Below, piece after piece: positions 49,139 to 57,520 of a stretch of DNA of 64,000 nucleotides. Under the pieces are notes generated by a model. That model ran no database searches. It had not been told where the DNA came from and saw nothing but the letters and a program-made list of their open reading frames with translations. The stretch is from contig NZ_JZEF01000004.1 of the NCBI RefSeq assembly GCF_001013475.1, forward strand, positions 248,001 through 312,000, read 5' to 3'. The translations under genes were made by a program, and so were the position numbers. Positions within the stretch are counted from its first letter, which is position 1. The number at the start of each line of letters is the position of its first letter. The DNA comes from Xanthomonas arboricola pv. juglandis (GTDB taxonomy: Bacteria; Pseudomonadota; Gammaproteobacteria; Xanthomonadales; Xanthomonadaceae).

Positions 49139-50146
49139 GTGATCCAGTTTCAGCGCCTGCACAAGTCTTATTCCGTTGACGGTCGCCAGATCGTGGCGCT
49201 GCATCCACTCGATCTGCGGATCGGCCCCGGCGAGGTGTTCGGCATCATCGGCCATTCCGGTGCCGGCAAGTCGACCCTGATCCGGCTGATCAACCGGCTG
49301 GAAGAACCCAGCGGCGGGCGGCTGCTGATCGGCGACGAGGACGTCACCGCGCTGGACAGCCAGGGCCTGCGCGCACTGCGCCGGCGTGTCGGGATGATCT
49401 TCCAGCACTTCAACCTGCTGTCCTCGCGCACCGTCGCCGGCAATGTGGCGTTTCCGCTGGAACTGGCCGGCACCCCGCGCGCCGAGGTCGATGCGCGCGT
49501 GGCCGAGCTGCTGGCACGGGTCGGGCTGGAGCAGCATGCCAGCAAGTATCCGGCGCAGCTGTCCGGCGGGCAGAAGCAGCGCGTGGGCATTGCGCGCGCG
49601 CTGGCCACCCGGCCACAGATCCTGCTGTGCGACGAGGCCACCAGCGCGCTGGACCCGCAGACCACCGCCTCGGTGCTGCAGCTGCTGGCGCAGATCAACC
49701 GCGAGCTGGGCCTGACCATCGTGCTGATCACCCACGAGATGGACGTGATCCGCCGGGTCTGCGACCGCGTCGCGGTGCTGGATGCCGGCAAGCTGGTGGA
49801 AACCGGCCCGGTGACCGAGGTGTTCCTGCACCCGCAGCACGCCACCACCCGGCGCTTCGTGTCCGAAGCCGAGCACGTGGACGAGGCCGAGCTGCATCGC
49901 GACTTCGCCGCGGTGGGCGGGCGCATCGTGCGGTTGACCTTCCTGGGCAACGGCACCTACGAACCGGTGCTGGGCCGCATCGCCCGCGAGACCGGGGTGG
50001 ACTACAACATCCTGTCCGGGCGCGTGGACCGCATCAAGGACACCCCGTACGGCCAGCTCATCGTCGCGCTGACCGGCGGCGACCATAACGCGGCACGCGC
50101 GGGCTTCGTCGCTGCCGGCGTGCACGTGGAGGATCTGCGCGTATGA
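49139..50146 (+). CDS. metN: Methionine ABC transporter ATP-binding protein MetN
   Basis: A 335-residue ATPase that powers D/L-methionine import. The GTG at 49139 was chosen, giving [11 protein letters not shown]. Walker A is [11 protein letters not shown], the signature LSGGQKQRV, Walker [13 protein letters not shown], and the switch His is in LITHEMDV. From about residue 260 the C-terminal C2 domain ([23 protein letters not shown]) provides the methionine-sensing regulatory site known in MetN. The stop overlaps metI by 4 bases. I see no clear SAM riboswitch upstream. Confidence 0.96.
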   Translation: MIQFQRLHKSYSVDGRQIVALHPLDLRIGPGEVFGIIGHSGAGKSTLIRLINRLEEPSGGRLLIGDEDVTALDSQGLRALRRRVGMIFQHFNLLSSRTVAGNVAFPLELAGTPRAEVDARVAELLARVGLEQHASKYPAQLSGGQKQRVGIARALATRPQILLCDEATSALDPQTTASVLQLLAQINRELGLTIVLITHEMDVIRRVCDRVAVLDAGKLVETGPVTEVFLHPQHATTRRFVSEAEHVDEAELHRDFAAVGGRIVRLTFLGNGTYEPVLGRIARETGVDYNILSGRVDRIKDTPYGQLIVALTGGDHNAARAGFVAAGVHVEDLRV

Positions 50147-50835
50147 CTCTGATCGCCACGACAAGCGGGTTTTTCCGCAATCTCGATGCCGCCAAGTGGG
50201 GCGACATCGGCCAGGCCACGCTCGATACCTTCCTGATGCTGGCCGGTGCGCTGCCGCTGACGCTGCTGATCGGCCTGCCGCTGGGCGTTGCGCTGTTCCT
50301 GTGCGGTGCCCCGCAGCTGCGCCGCCGCCCGGTGCTGTACGGCGTGCTCGCGGCACTGATCAACCTGCTGCGCTCGGTGCCCTTCATCATCCTGATGATC
50401 GCGATGATTCCGCTCACGCTGATGCTGATGGGCACCTCGCTGGGCGTGCGCGGCGCGATCCTGCCGCTGGTGGTCGGCGCCGCACCGTTCTACGCGCGGC
50501 TGGTGGAAACCGCCTTGCGCGAAGTGGACCGCGGGATCATCGAAGCCAGCCAGGCGATGGGCGCCACCACCCGCCAGCTGGTGCTGCGCGTGCTGCTGCC
50601 CGAAGCGCGCCCGGGCCTGATCGCCGGCGCCACCGTGACCACCATCGCGCTGATCGGTTTCACCGCGATGGGCGGTGCGATCGGCTCCGGCGGGCTGGGC
50701 GATGTCGCGTACCGCGAGGGCTATCTGCGCTCGCATTCGGATGTCGCGCTGATCACCGTGATCGCCCTGCTGGTGCTGGTGCAGCTGCTGCAGATGCTGG
50801 GCGACTGGCTGGTGGCGCGCTATAGCCGGCGCTGA
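50143..50835 (+). CDS. metI: Methionine ABC transporter permease MetI
   Basis: A 230-residue permease with five transmembrane helices, coupled to metN by an ATGA overlap. The cytoplasmic EAA loop is [22 protein letters not shown], which docks on MetN. The front segment [22 protein letters not shown] and the [16 protein letters not shown] segment are family-typical. It forms the channel of the importer with MetN and the lipoprotein MetQ, whose gene follows after about 140 bases. Confidence 0.96.
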   Translation: MTLIATTSGFFRNLDAAKWGDIGQATLDTFLMLAGALPLTLLIGLPLGVALFLCGAPQLRRRPVLYGVLAALINLLRSVPFIILMIAMIPLTLMLMGTSLGVRGAILPLVVGAAPFYARLVETALREVDRGIIEASQAMGATTRQLVLRVLLPEARPGLIAGATVTTIALIGFTAMGGAIGSGGLGDVAYREGYLRSHSDVALITVIALLVLVQLLQMLGDWLVARYSRR

Positions 50836-50972
50836 CCGCGACCGGGGGCGCGCGTTGCCGGCGCGCGCAGGGCCACGCAAGCAACACGGGCCTGCCGATC
50901 GCGGCTACACCTGCGGTCTGCTAGGTTTAGCGCTTGCGGCAGTGCCGCATTCCTCCTCCCACGGACCCCCAC

Positions 50973-51776
50973 ATGAGCACATTCGCGTTTCGTTCCCTCC
51001 TGGCTGCGGCCACGCTGGCCCTGGCTTCCTGTGGCGGTAGCGGTGGCAGCAGCGGCGGCGACACGCTGACGGTGGCCGCCACTGCGGTGCCGCATGCCGA
51101 GATCCTGGAGGTGGTCGAACCGCTGCTGGCCAAGCAGGGCGTCAAGCTGGACGTGCGCGTGTTCAACGACTACGTGCAGCCCAACGACCAGGTCGTGCAG
51201 AAGCAGATCGACGTCAGTTACTTCCAGACCGAGCCGTACCTGGATGCCTACAACCGCGACCGCAAGAGCCAGCTGGTGACCGTGGTCGGCGTGCATATCG
51301 AGCCGTTCGGCGCGTATTCGCGCCGGTTCAAGGCATTGGCCGAACTGCCCAACGGCGCCGATGTGGTGATTCCCAACGACCCGAGCAACAACAGCCGCGC
51401 GCTGATCCTGCTCGACAAGGCGGGCGTGATCAAACTCAAGGACCCGAGCAATGCCCTGTCCAGCCAGCGCGACATCGTCGAGAACCCCAAGCAGCTGAAG
51501 TTCCGCGAGCTCGATTCGGCGATGCTGCCGCGCGTGCTCGACCAGGTCGACCTGGCACTGATCAACACCAACTACGCGCTCGACGCCGGCCTCAATCCGA
51601 CCCGCGACGCGCTGGCGATCGAGAGCAAGGACTCGCCGTACGTGAACTTCCTGGTCTCGCGCCCGGACAACAAGGACGACCCGCGCGTGCAGAAGCTGGC
51701 CAAGGCCTTGACCAGCCCGGAAGTGAAGGCGTTTATCGAGCAGAAGTACAAAGGCGCGGTATTGCCGGCGTTCTAA
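50973..51776 (+). CDS. metQ: Methionine-binding lipoprotein MetQ
   Basis: A 267-residue periplasmic binding lipoprotein. The signal peptide ends at Cys20 in ALASC, followed by a flexible Gly/Ser stretch. The binding domain has LTVAATAVPHAEILEVVEPLL, NDYVQPNDQVVQKQIDVSYFQTEPYL (pieces of the family signature) and FGAYSRRFKALAELPNGADVVIPNDPSN. It delivers methionine to MetNI. The start at 50973 was chosen for the signal peptide; the -10 region may be upstream in the 137-base gap after metI. Confidence 0.96.
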   Translation: MSTFAFRSLLAAATLALASCGGSGGSSGGDTLTVAATAVPHAEILEVVEPLLAKQGVKLDVRVFNDYVQPNDQVVQKQIDVSYFQTEPYLDAYNRDRKSQLVTVVGVHIEPFGAYSRRFKALAELPNGADVVIPNDPSNNSRALILLDKAGVIKLKDPSNALSSQRDIVENPKQLKFRELDSAMLPRVLDQVDLALINTNYALDAGLNPTRDALAIESKDSPYVNFLVSRPDNKDDPRVQKLAKALTSPEVKAFIEQKYKGAVLPAF

Positions 51777-51805
51777 GAGCGGCGATCAAACCGACCGCGC
51801 TCACC

Positions 51806-51889
51806 GCCAGGTGGGTGCGGCCGGCGCCCGGCATCGGCATGCACCCCGCGAACACGCCGGTTGCTGCGCGCCGTCCACGGCCACCTGAC
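51806..51889. repeat. 84-base imperfect palindrome, copy B of a dispersed element
   Basis: Aligns along its full length with the reverse complement of 29894-29973. Shared blocks are GCGGCCGGCGCCCGG, ATCGGCATGCAC, CGGTT.CTG.GCGCCGTCC and CACCTGAC. The two ends are near-complementary. Confidence 0.8.
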
Positions 51890-51939
51890 GTCCGCGCGTT
51901 TCGGGTTGCCAACCACTCTTCGCCGCCACCGAGCATGTG

Positions 51940-52497
51940 ATGCCACTTCTCCTCGCCATACCGCTGGCCGTGATCATCGCCCTGGCGGTGTTCGCGGTGC
52001 TGTTGCCGTTGTCGCTGGTGCAGCGCTTTCGTGTCGGCACCGCGCGGCGGCAGGCACGCGGCTGGCTGTTGATGATCAATCTGGTCTCGGCCGGCCTTTC
52101 CACCGTGCTGTTCGTGATTTTCGTGTTGATCGCCGCCGCGTTCTGGCCCGGCGCGATCAGCCATGCCGCCTTCGGCTGGGCCTGCGGGCTGGCGCTGGGG
52201 CTGCTGGCACTGCGTCTGACCCGCTTCGAGCGCACCCAGCAGGGGCTGTTCTACCGGCCCAATCTGTGGCTGGTGCTGGCCTTGACCGCGCTGGTGGTGG
52301 TACGCGTGATCGCCGGCATGGTGCAGGGGTGGCGTAGCACCTGGCAGGGTGCTGCCTGGCCCACGGAAGGCTGGCTCAGTCACGCCAGCCTGTTGGGCGC
52401 AGCCGGCGTATTGCTCGGCTATGCGCTCGCCTATGCCACCTTGCTGTGGTGGCGCTGGCGCAGCGCGCGCCTGCGCGGCAGCGTCTACTGGCGCTGA
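51940..52497 (+). CDS. CcdC/DUF1453-like multi-spanning membrane protein
   Basis: A 185-residue protein with about five hydrophobic helices. The ATG at 51940 was chosen; a GTG just before it is in frame. Between helices lie RFRVGTARRQARGW and LRLTRFERTQQGLFYRPNLW, and the latter resembles the conserved tract of DUF1453/CcdC proteins. The function is unknown. It follows metQ by about 160 bases and has its own terminator. Confidence 0.72.
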   Translation: MPLLLAIPLAVIIALAVFAVLLPLSLVQRFRVGTARRQARGWLLMINLVSAGLSTVLFVIFVLIAAAFWPGAISHAAFGWACGLALGLLALRLTRFERTQQGLFYRPNLWLVLALTALVVVRVIAGMVQGWRSTWQGAAWPTEGWLSHASLLGAAGVLLGYALAYATLLWWRWRSARLRGSVYWR

Positions 52498-52528
52498 GCG
52501 GCCGGCGCCACGATTTCAAAGCATAAAA

Positions 52529-52550
52529 AAACGGGCCTTGCGGCCCGTTT
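52529..52550. terminator. Bidirectional Rho-independent terminator
   Basis: AAACGGGCC / GGCCCGTTT with a TTGC loop, an A-run on the left and a T-run on the right. It serves the CcdC-like gene and the convergent ompW. Confidence 0.9.
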
Positions 52551-52583
52551 CTTGTTCGACTGAAACCTCGCTTTCCCGCGTGC

Positions 52584-53255
52584 TTAGAAGCGCGCGCCGA
52601 CGCCGAAGCCGACGGTCCACGGATCCAGTTCCAGCTCGCTGCCGGTGCCCTGGCCGCCCACGCGCAGTTCCGGACGCGAACGCATGTAGCGGGCGTCGGC
52701 ACGTGCGAACCAGGTGGAGTTGATGTTCATGTCCACGCCGACGGTGCCGATGACGCCCTTTGCGGTGTCCAGGCCCACGTGCTGGCCGGTGGCCGACGCC
52801 GCGTCGATCTTCTCGTTGCTGAAGTTCGACTCGTAGTAGCCCACGCCCACGAACGGACGGAACACGTTATCGGCCTGGCCGAAGTGGTACTGGCCACTGA
52901 TGGCGATCGGCTGCTGCTCGACGGTACCGATCTTGCCCACGCCATCGGCGTTGACACGGTGGTTGAACTTGTCGGCGGCGCCCCACAGCTCAACGGCCCA
53001 GTTGTCGTTGATGTAGTAGCTGGCGCTCAGCGTCGGTGCCGGGCCGCCATCGACGTCCAGGCCCGGAGCCGGGTCGTTCTTCGGCTTGATCAGAGCAACA
53101 CCGCCGACCACTGCCCAATGCTTTCCGGAAGCGCTATCGGCGCTGGTGGAAGCCGAGGAGGTGTCGCCGGTGTAGGTGGTGTCTTGTGCAAATGCCGACG
53201 GCGCAAACGCAAGTGCGGATACGGCAGCCAGGCTCAGGATGGAAATGGCACGCAT
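52584..53255 (-). CDS. ompW: OmpW-family outer membrane protein
   Basis: A 223-residue outer-membrane beta-barrel of the OmpW family. Residues 1-24 are the signal peptide (cut after AFAQ or nearby). Eight beta-strands are expected; visible ones include AVVGGVALIKPKNDP, LSASYYINDNWAVELWG, FRPFVGVGYYESNF and the final VGFGVGARF with the terminal Phe needed for barrel insertion. The family forms a small hydrophobic channel and responds to osmotic or oxidative stress. It is a single-gene unit. Confidence 0.93.
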   Translation of the reverse strand: MRAISILSLAAVSALAFAPSAFAQDTTYTGDTSSASTSADSASGKHWAVVGGVALIKPKNDPAPGLDVDGGPAPTLSASYYINDNWAVELWGAADKFNHRVNADGVGKIGTVEQQPIAISGQYHFGQADNVFRPFVGVGYYESNFSNEKIDAASATGQHVGLDTAKGVIGTVGVDMNINSTWFARADARYMRSRPELRVGGQGTGSELELDPWTVGFGVGARF

Positions 53256-53436
53256 TGGGGGTCTCCTCAGTGTTCTTGTTAGGCCCGTGGAGTGGGCCGC
53301 GCCAAAGCTATTCCTGAAAATCTGAATCCACGCCCACCCGTGGCTCGCTAAAATTTCGTTTGTTCAGCAAGTTTCCGGAGAAGGCCGTGGCTGCAACAGG
53401 CAAGCTGAAAAAGACATTCACGCAGATGCGATCGCC

Positions 53437-53958
53437 GTGACGAAAACCGACCTGTTGCAGGGCCTTCCAGCGCACATTCCTAACGATTGCCGTGTCCTGG
53501 TGCTCGGCTCGATGCCGGGCAACGCCTCGTTGCACGCGGCGATGTATTACGCCCATCCGCGCAACCGTTTCTGGCCGCTGATGCAGGAACTGCTGGGCAT
53601 CGATGCCGGGTTGGCGTATCCGGCGCGCCTGCAGGCACTTGCCGACTGCAAGGTCGGCCTGTGGGATGTGATCGGCCAATGCGAGCGGCGCGGCAGCCTG
53701 GACACCGCCATCGTCGCCAGCAGCATCGTGGTCAATCCGCTGGCGGCGCGGCTGGCATCGCTGCCGCAGCTGCGCGCGGTCGCCTGCAACGGGGCGGCCG
53801 CCGCGCAGGCATGGCGCCGCCATGTGCAGCCGCTGTTGCCGGTCGCCCTGCACACGCTGCCGGTATGGGCCTTGCCGTCCACCAGCCCGGCCAATGCGGC
53901 ATGGTCGCTGCCACGGCTGTGCGCGGCCTGGCAGCCGCTGCGCGACGCGCTGGATTAA
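53437..53958 (+). CDS. DNA-deoxyinosine glycosylase (UDG superfamily family 6)
   Basis: A 173-residue hypoxanthine-DNA glycosylase starting at GTG 53437. It shows the family signature LVLGSMPGNASLHAAMYYAHPRNRFWPLM, here split as LGSMPGNASL and YYAHPRNRFWP. The VGLWDVIGQCERRGSLD stretch and the C-terminal LPSTSPANAAWS motif, with the catalytic loop, complete the fold. It excises deaminated adenine (hypoxanthine) from DNA and leaves an abasic site. It is the second UDG-superfamily member in this window after the UdgX fusion at 16648. Confidence 0.9.
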   Translation: MTKTDLLQGLPAHIPNDCRVLVLGSMPGNASLHAAMYYAHPRNRFWPLMQELLGIDAGLAYPARLQALADCKVGLWDVIGQCERRGSLDTAIVASSIVVNPLAARLASLPQLRAVACNGAAAAQAWRRHVQPLLPVALHTLPVWALPSTSPANAAWSLPRLCAAWQPLRDALD

Positions 53959-54193
53959 TGACGTCGGATCGCCGCGCAACCAATCCACGGTCGAAGGCAT
54001 CAGCGAGCCAATGGCGCCGTGCGAGCCATATGCCTGCGTCGTGGCGGAGTTGGCCGACACCTGTCACCACTGCAGCGCCGGCCGTGTTGGTCAGGGGCCA
54101 GCCACTGGCCGGAAGTCATGCCAGCGTCCGGCACGGGCAAGTGCCGCTCCTGGGCAGGCATGCTGCAGCCAACGCATCAACGGAAGCGACCAG

Positions 54194-55048
54194 ATGGCGA
54201 TCAAGCACGCACTACCGATGGCGGCGGGCCTGCTGCTGGGCCTGCTGGTCGCCGTACCGGCTGCTAGCGCCGACGATCTGCACTGCAATGTCAGCAGCGA
54301 CTACGACCTCACTCTCAACCCGCGCAGCCTGATCCTGATCCGCGCGTCGGGTACGCCGCAGCGGCTGGTGATGCGCCAGGGCGCCTTGTTCGTCGACGAC
54401 CGCTGGGTCGCGCTGAGCGCGGACGATCGCGCGCGGTTGATCCAGTCCGAGCGGCAGACCCGCGACGTGGTGCCGCTGGCGCAGGAGGTCGGGCGCGAAG
54501 CGGCCGACATCGCCGTCACTGCGCTGGGCGAGGTGGCGGCCGGCTTCAGCCGCAGCCCCGAGGCCACACGCGTGCAGCTGTCGGCCGTGCGCGAAAAGAT
54601 CGACACCCGCCTGAAGCAGAGTTTCGGCAAGAGCCAGCTCACCTCGATCGATATCGATGACGACATCGGCGCGATGGTGGCCGAGCTGCTGCCGCAGCTG
54701 ATCGGCGATGTCGTCGCCGGTGCGGTGCAGTCGGCACTGACCGGAAACGATCTGCAGCTGCGGTCGCTGGAAGGGGTGGAAACGCGCATCGAGCGCCTGA
54801 TCGAGCCGCAGGCGCGTGCGTTGCGGCCACGCGCGCAGCAACTGTGCGCGCGGGTCGAGGCGCTCGACGGCATTGGACAATGCGCTGGCGTATCGTTTGC
54901 CCTCGGGCGAGCCACTGCAACTGTTGCGGGTCGATCGACGCGCGTCGAAATGATCCGGCGCATGCGGCGGCGAACGCTGCATCCCGTACGGTGCGCGACT
55001 TTTTCCACGGCAATGGTTGGCGCTGCGGCCCGCAGCCGGCCACAATAG
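54194..55048 (+). CDS. DUF2884 family protein, C-terminally frameshifted
   Basis: As read, a 284-residue protein with a Sec signal peptide (ends near AASADD) and the DUF2884/YggN core: DLHCNVSSDYDLTLNPRSL, GALFVDDRWVALSADDRARL and VREKIDTRLKQSFGK. The last 60 residues from about GIGQCAGV are out of frame. In the neighbouring register from 54873 the expected end LDNALAYRLPSGEPLQLLRV is coded, stopping at 54951-54953. A single extra G in GACGG at 54866-54870 explains it; with GACG the protein would be 252 residues. GGAAG precedes the ATG. Whether it is a true mutation or a sequencing error is open. Confidence 0.8.
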   Translation: MAIKHALPMAAGLLLGLLVAVPAASADDLHCNVSSDYDLTLNPRSLILIRASGTPQRLVMRQGALFVDDRWVALSADDRARLIQSERQTRDVVPLAQEVGREAADIAVTALGEVAAGFSRSPEATRVQLSAVREKIDTRLKQSFGKSQLTSIDIDDDIGAMVAELLPQLIGDVVAGAVQSALTGNDLQLRSLEGVETRIERLIEPQARALRPRAQQLCARVEALDGIGQCAGVSFALGRATATVAGRSTRVEMIRRMRRRTLHPVRCATFSTAMVGAAARSRPQ

Positions 55049-55081
55049 GTGTTTCCCCATTCTGTTGCCGGAGTTCCCCGT

Positions 55082-56860
55082 ATGGCCGAAATCAAGGAAG
55101 CACTTGTCCCCGATATCGGTGACTACAGCGATGTCCCGGTAATCGAGGTGCTGGTGTCGGTCGGCGATACGGTCAGCAAGGACCAGAGCCTGGTCACGCT
55201 GGAATCGGACAAGGCCACGATGGAAGTGCCCTCGTCGGTGGCCGGCGTGGTCAAGGAGATCAAGGTCAAGGTCGGCGATTCGCTGTCGCAGGGCGCGCTG
55301 GTCGCGCTGATCGAAGTGGCCGACGCCGGCGCCGAAACCGCCGCCGCACCCGCACCGGCCGCCGCTCCCGCCGCTCCGGCCAAGGCTGCGCCCGCTGCCG
55401 CGCCGGCGCCTGCCGCCAAGGCCGAACCGGCTGCGCCTGCCGCGTCCTCGGACGGCGGCCTGGTCGAGGCCCGCGTGCCCGATATCGGCGATTACACCGA
55501 CATCCCGGTGATCGAGGTGCTGGTCGCCGTCGGCGATACCGTCGCCAAGGACCAGAGCCTGGTCACGCTGGAATCGGACAAGGCCACGATGGAAGTGCCG
55601 TCCTCGGCCGCCGGTGTGGTCAAGGAACTCAAGGTCAAGGTCGGCGACACGCTCTCGCAGGGCAATGTGGTGGCGATCATCGCTGCCAGCGATGGCGGCG
55701 CCGGTGCGGCGCAGTCCCCGGCCAAGCCCAGCACCGACACTGCCGAAACCGCCGGCAAGGTCGAGCCGGTCGCCGTGTCCGCGGTGCCGGACAAGCTGGC
55801 CCAGCGCGAGATCGCGCAGGTGCAGGGCGCCCGGTCCAGCGAGACCGCGCAGCCTGCGCAGGGTGGCCAGCCGGCGGCCGGTCAGCCGTCCAGCCCGCCG
55901 GTGACCTTCGACGCCGACAGCGTGCTGCCGTCCAAGGTGGCCTACGCCAGCCCGGTGGTGCGCGTGTTCGCACGCGAGCTCGGCGTGGATCTGAACCAGC
56001 TCAAGGGCAGCGAAAAGGGCGGCCGCATCACCCGTGAGGACGTGCAGCGCTTCGTCAAGGCCGCACTCAGCGGTGGCGCGCCCGCCGCAGCCGGTGCTGC
56101 GCCGGCCGGTGGCGGCAACGGCCTGAACCTGCTGGCCTGGCCGAAGGTGGACTTCAGCAAGTTCGGCGAGACCGAGACCCAGCCGCTGTCGCGCATCAAG
56201 AAGATTTCCGGTGCCAACCTGGCACGCAACTGGGCGATGATTCCGCACGTCACCCAGTTCGAATCGGCCGACATCACCGACCTGGAAGCCCTGCGCGTGG
56301 CGTTGAACAAGGAAAACGAGAAGGCCGGCATCAAGCTGACCATGCTCGCCTTCCTGGTCAAGGCCAGCGCTGCGGCGTTGAAGAAGTTCCCCGAGTTCAA
56401 CGCCTCGCTGGATGCGGCCGGCGAGAACCTCACCCTGAAGAAGTACATCAACATCGGCTTCGCCGCCGACACCCCGAACGGCCTGGTCGTGCCGGTGATC
56501 CGCGACGTCGACAAGAAGGGCGTGCTGCAGATCGCGCAGGAAAGCGGCGAGCTGGCCAAGAAGGCGCGCGACGGCAAGCTCGGCCCGGCCGACATGAGCG
56601 GCGGCTGCTTCTCGATCAGCTCGCTCGGCGGCATCGGTGGCACGGCGTTCACGCCGATCATCAATGCGCCGGAAGTCGCGATCCTGGGCGTGTCCAAGTC
56701 GGCGATGCAGCCGGTGTGGAACGGCAAGGAGTTCGCACCCAAGCTGATGCTGCCGCTGTCGTTGAGCTACGACCACCGCGTCATCGACGGCGCGCTGGCC
56801 GCACGCTTCACCACCTACCTCAGCCAGGTGCTGGCCGACATGCGCCGCGTCCTGCTGTGA
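55082..56860 (+). CDS. aceF: Pyruvate dehydrogenase E2, dihydrolipoyl acetyltransferase
   Basis: A 592-residue core subunit of the pyruvate dehydrogenase complex. GGAG precedes the ATG at 55082. Two lipoyl domains carry lipoyl-Lys44 and Lys167, each in ESDKATME, joined by Ala/Pro/Lys-rich linkers. A peripheral subunit-binding domain (SPVVRVFARELGVDL) spans about 290-335, and the catalytic domain ends with YDHRVIDGA holding His565 and Asp569. It transfers acetyl from lipoate to CoA. An exact 54-base direct repeat joins the two lipoyl coding regions. Confidence 0.97.
   Translation: MAEIKEALVPDIGDYSDVPVIEVLVSVGDTVSKDQSLVTLESDKATMEVPSSVAGVVKEIKVKVGDSLSQGALVALIEVADAGAETAAAPAPAAAPAAPAKAAPAAAPAPAAKAEPAAPAASSDGGLVEARVPDIGDYTDIPVIEVLVAVGDTVAKDQSLVTLESDKATMEVPSSAAGVVKELKVKVGDTLSQGNVVAIIAASDGGAGAAQSPAKPSTDTAETAGKVEPVAVSAVPDKLAQREIAQVQGARSSETAQPAQGGQPAAGQPSSPPVTFDADSVLPSKVAYASPVVRVFARELGVDLNQLKGSEKGGRITREDVQRFVKAALSGGAPAAAGAAPAGGGNGLNLLAWPKVDFSKFGETETQPLSRIKKISGANLARNWAMIPHVTQFESADITDLEALRVALNKENEKAGIKLTMLAFLVKASAAALKKFPEFNASLDAAGENLTLKKYINIGFAADTPNGLVVPVIRDVDKKGVLQIAQESGELAKKARDGKLGPADMSGGCFSISSLGGIGGTAFTPIINAPEVAILGVSKSAMQPVWNGKEFAPKLMLPLSLSYDHRVIDGALAARFTTYLSQVLADMRRVLL
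55177..55230. repeat. 54-base direct repeat in aceF, copy 1
   Basis: Identical over 54 bases to 55546-55599; both encode the KDQSLVTLESDKATMEVP stretch of a lipoyl domain. Confidence 0.92.
55546..55599. repeat. 54-base direct repeat in aceF, copy 2
   Basis: Second copy of the lipoyl-domain repeat, 369 bases after the first, so a recombination between them would remove exactly one lipoyl domain and its linker in frame. Confidence 0.92.
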
Positions 56861-57504
56861 GAGCAGCGCTGCTGACCTTCTCCCTGCTGGGCGTGCTGCC
56901 GTGGACATCCGCGGCGGCACGCGAGTGCGAGAGCACGCTCGGGCGCGGCTGGCCGCCGGCGGTGGGCAACTACGGCACCGCGGTGACCACGCTGCTCGAC
57001 GCCGGCACCAGGCCGAGCCTGTCGTTGCTGACGCTGCCCTCCCGTGGCGTGGAAAGCGGGGTATCGCTGGTGCCGGGCAAGGACGGTGCCGACTGGACCC
57101 TGCGGCATAGCCGCGCCGACGAGCGCGTCTACAGCTGGGTCAGCCAGAGCGATCGTGGCAGTGTGCAGTTCCGCACCGCGCAGACCCCGGAAACGGTCGA
57201 GATCCCGATTCCGGCGGCGTTGGCAAGGCGCCTGGTCAGCAACTGGACCGGCGCACTGACGCAACTGGCGCCGAGCGGTCGCAGCGCGCCGGTGAGCGAG
57301 GGCGAGGTGCTGTCGTTCCAGGTCGATGGCGTGCGTTACAGCGGCACCCGCCCGAGCTGCGGCGCCGGCGAGTTGCTGCTGCAGCAGGCCGCGTTGCTGA
57401 TCGAAGCCAGCGAAGGCAAGGAAAAGAAGCGCGACAAGCGCTGGACCCAAATCGAATCGTCGCTGGATGAACTCCAGCAGACGCTTGCCGGCACGGCCGG
57501 TTGA
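56857..57504 (+). CDS. Secreted protein of unknown function between aceF and lpdA
   Basis: A 215-residue protein whose GTG start overlaps the aceF stop (GTGA). Residues 1-20 form a signal peptide (MRAALLTFSLLGVLPWTSAA), so the product leaves the cytoplasm although its neighbours are cytoplasmic. The mature part is mainly beta and includes SGVSLVPGKDGADWTLRHS and a pair of cysteines near the start and end (REC, PSCGAG). A charged C-terminal helix follows. I do not recognise a family. It is co-translated with aceF and followed by lpdA after 16 bases. Confidence 0.72.
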   Translation: MRAALLTFSLLGVLPWTSAAARECESTLGRGWPPAVGNYGTAVTTLLDAGTRPSLSLLTLPSRGVESGVSLVPGKDGADWTLRHSRADERVYSWVSQSDRGSVQFRTAQTPETVEIPIPAALARRLVSNWTGALTQLAPSGRSAPVSEGEVLSFQVDGVRYSGTRPSCGAGELLLQQAALLIEASEGKEKKRDKRWTQIESSLDELQQTLAGTAG

Positions 57505-57520
57505 GCCACAGGAGAAGCAA

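Noticed and set aside
54212..56920. A 902-residue open frame on the minus strand
   Set aside because: It is antisense to aceF and the DUF2884 gene; the low-complexity composition reflects the Ala/Pro linkers on the other strand.
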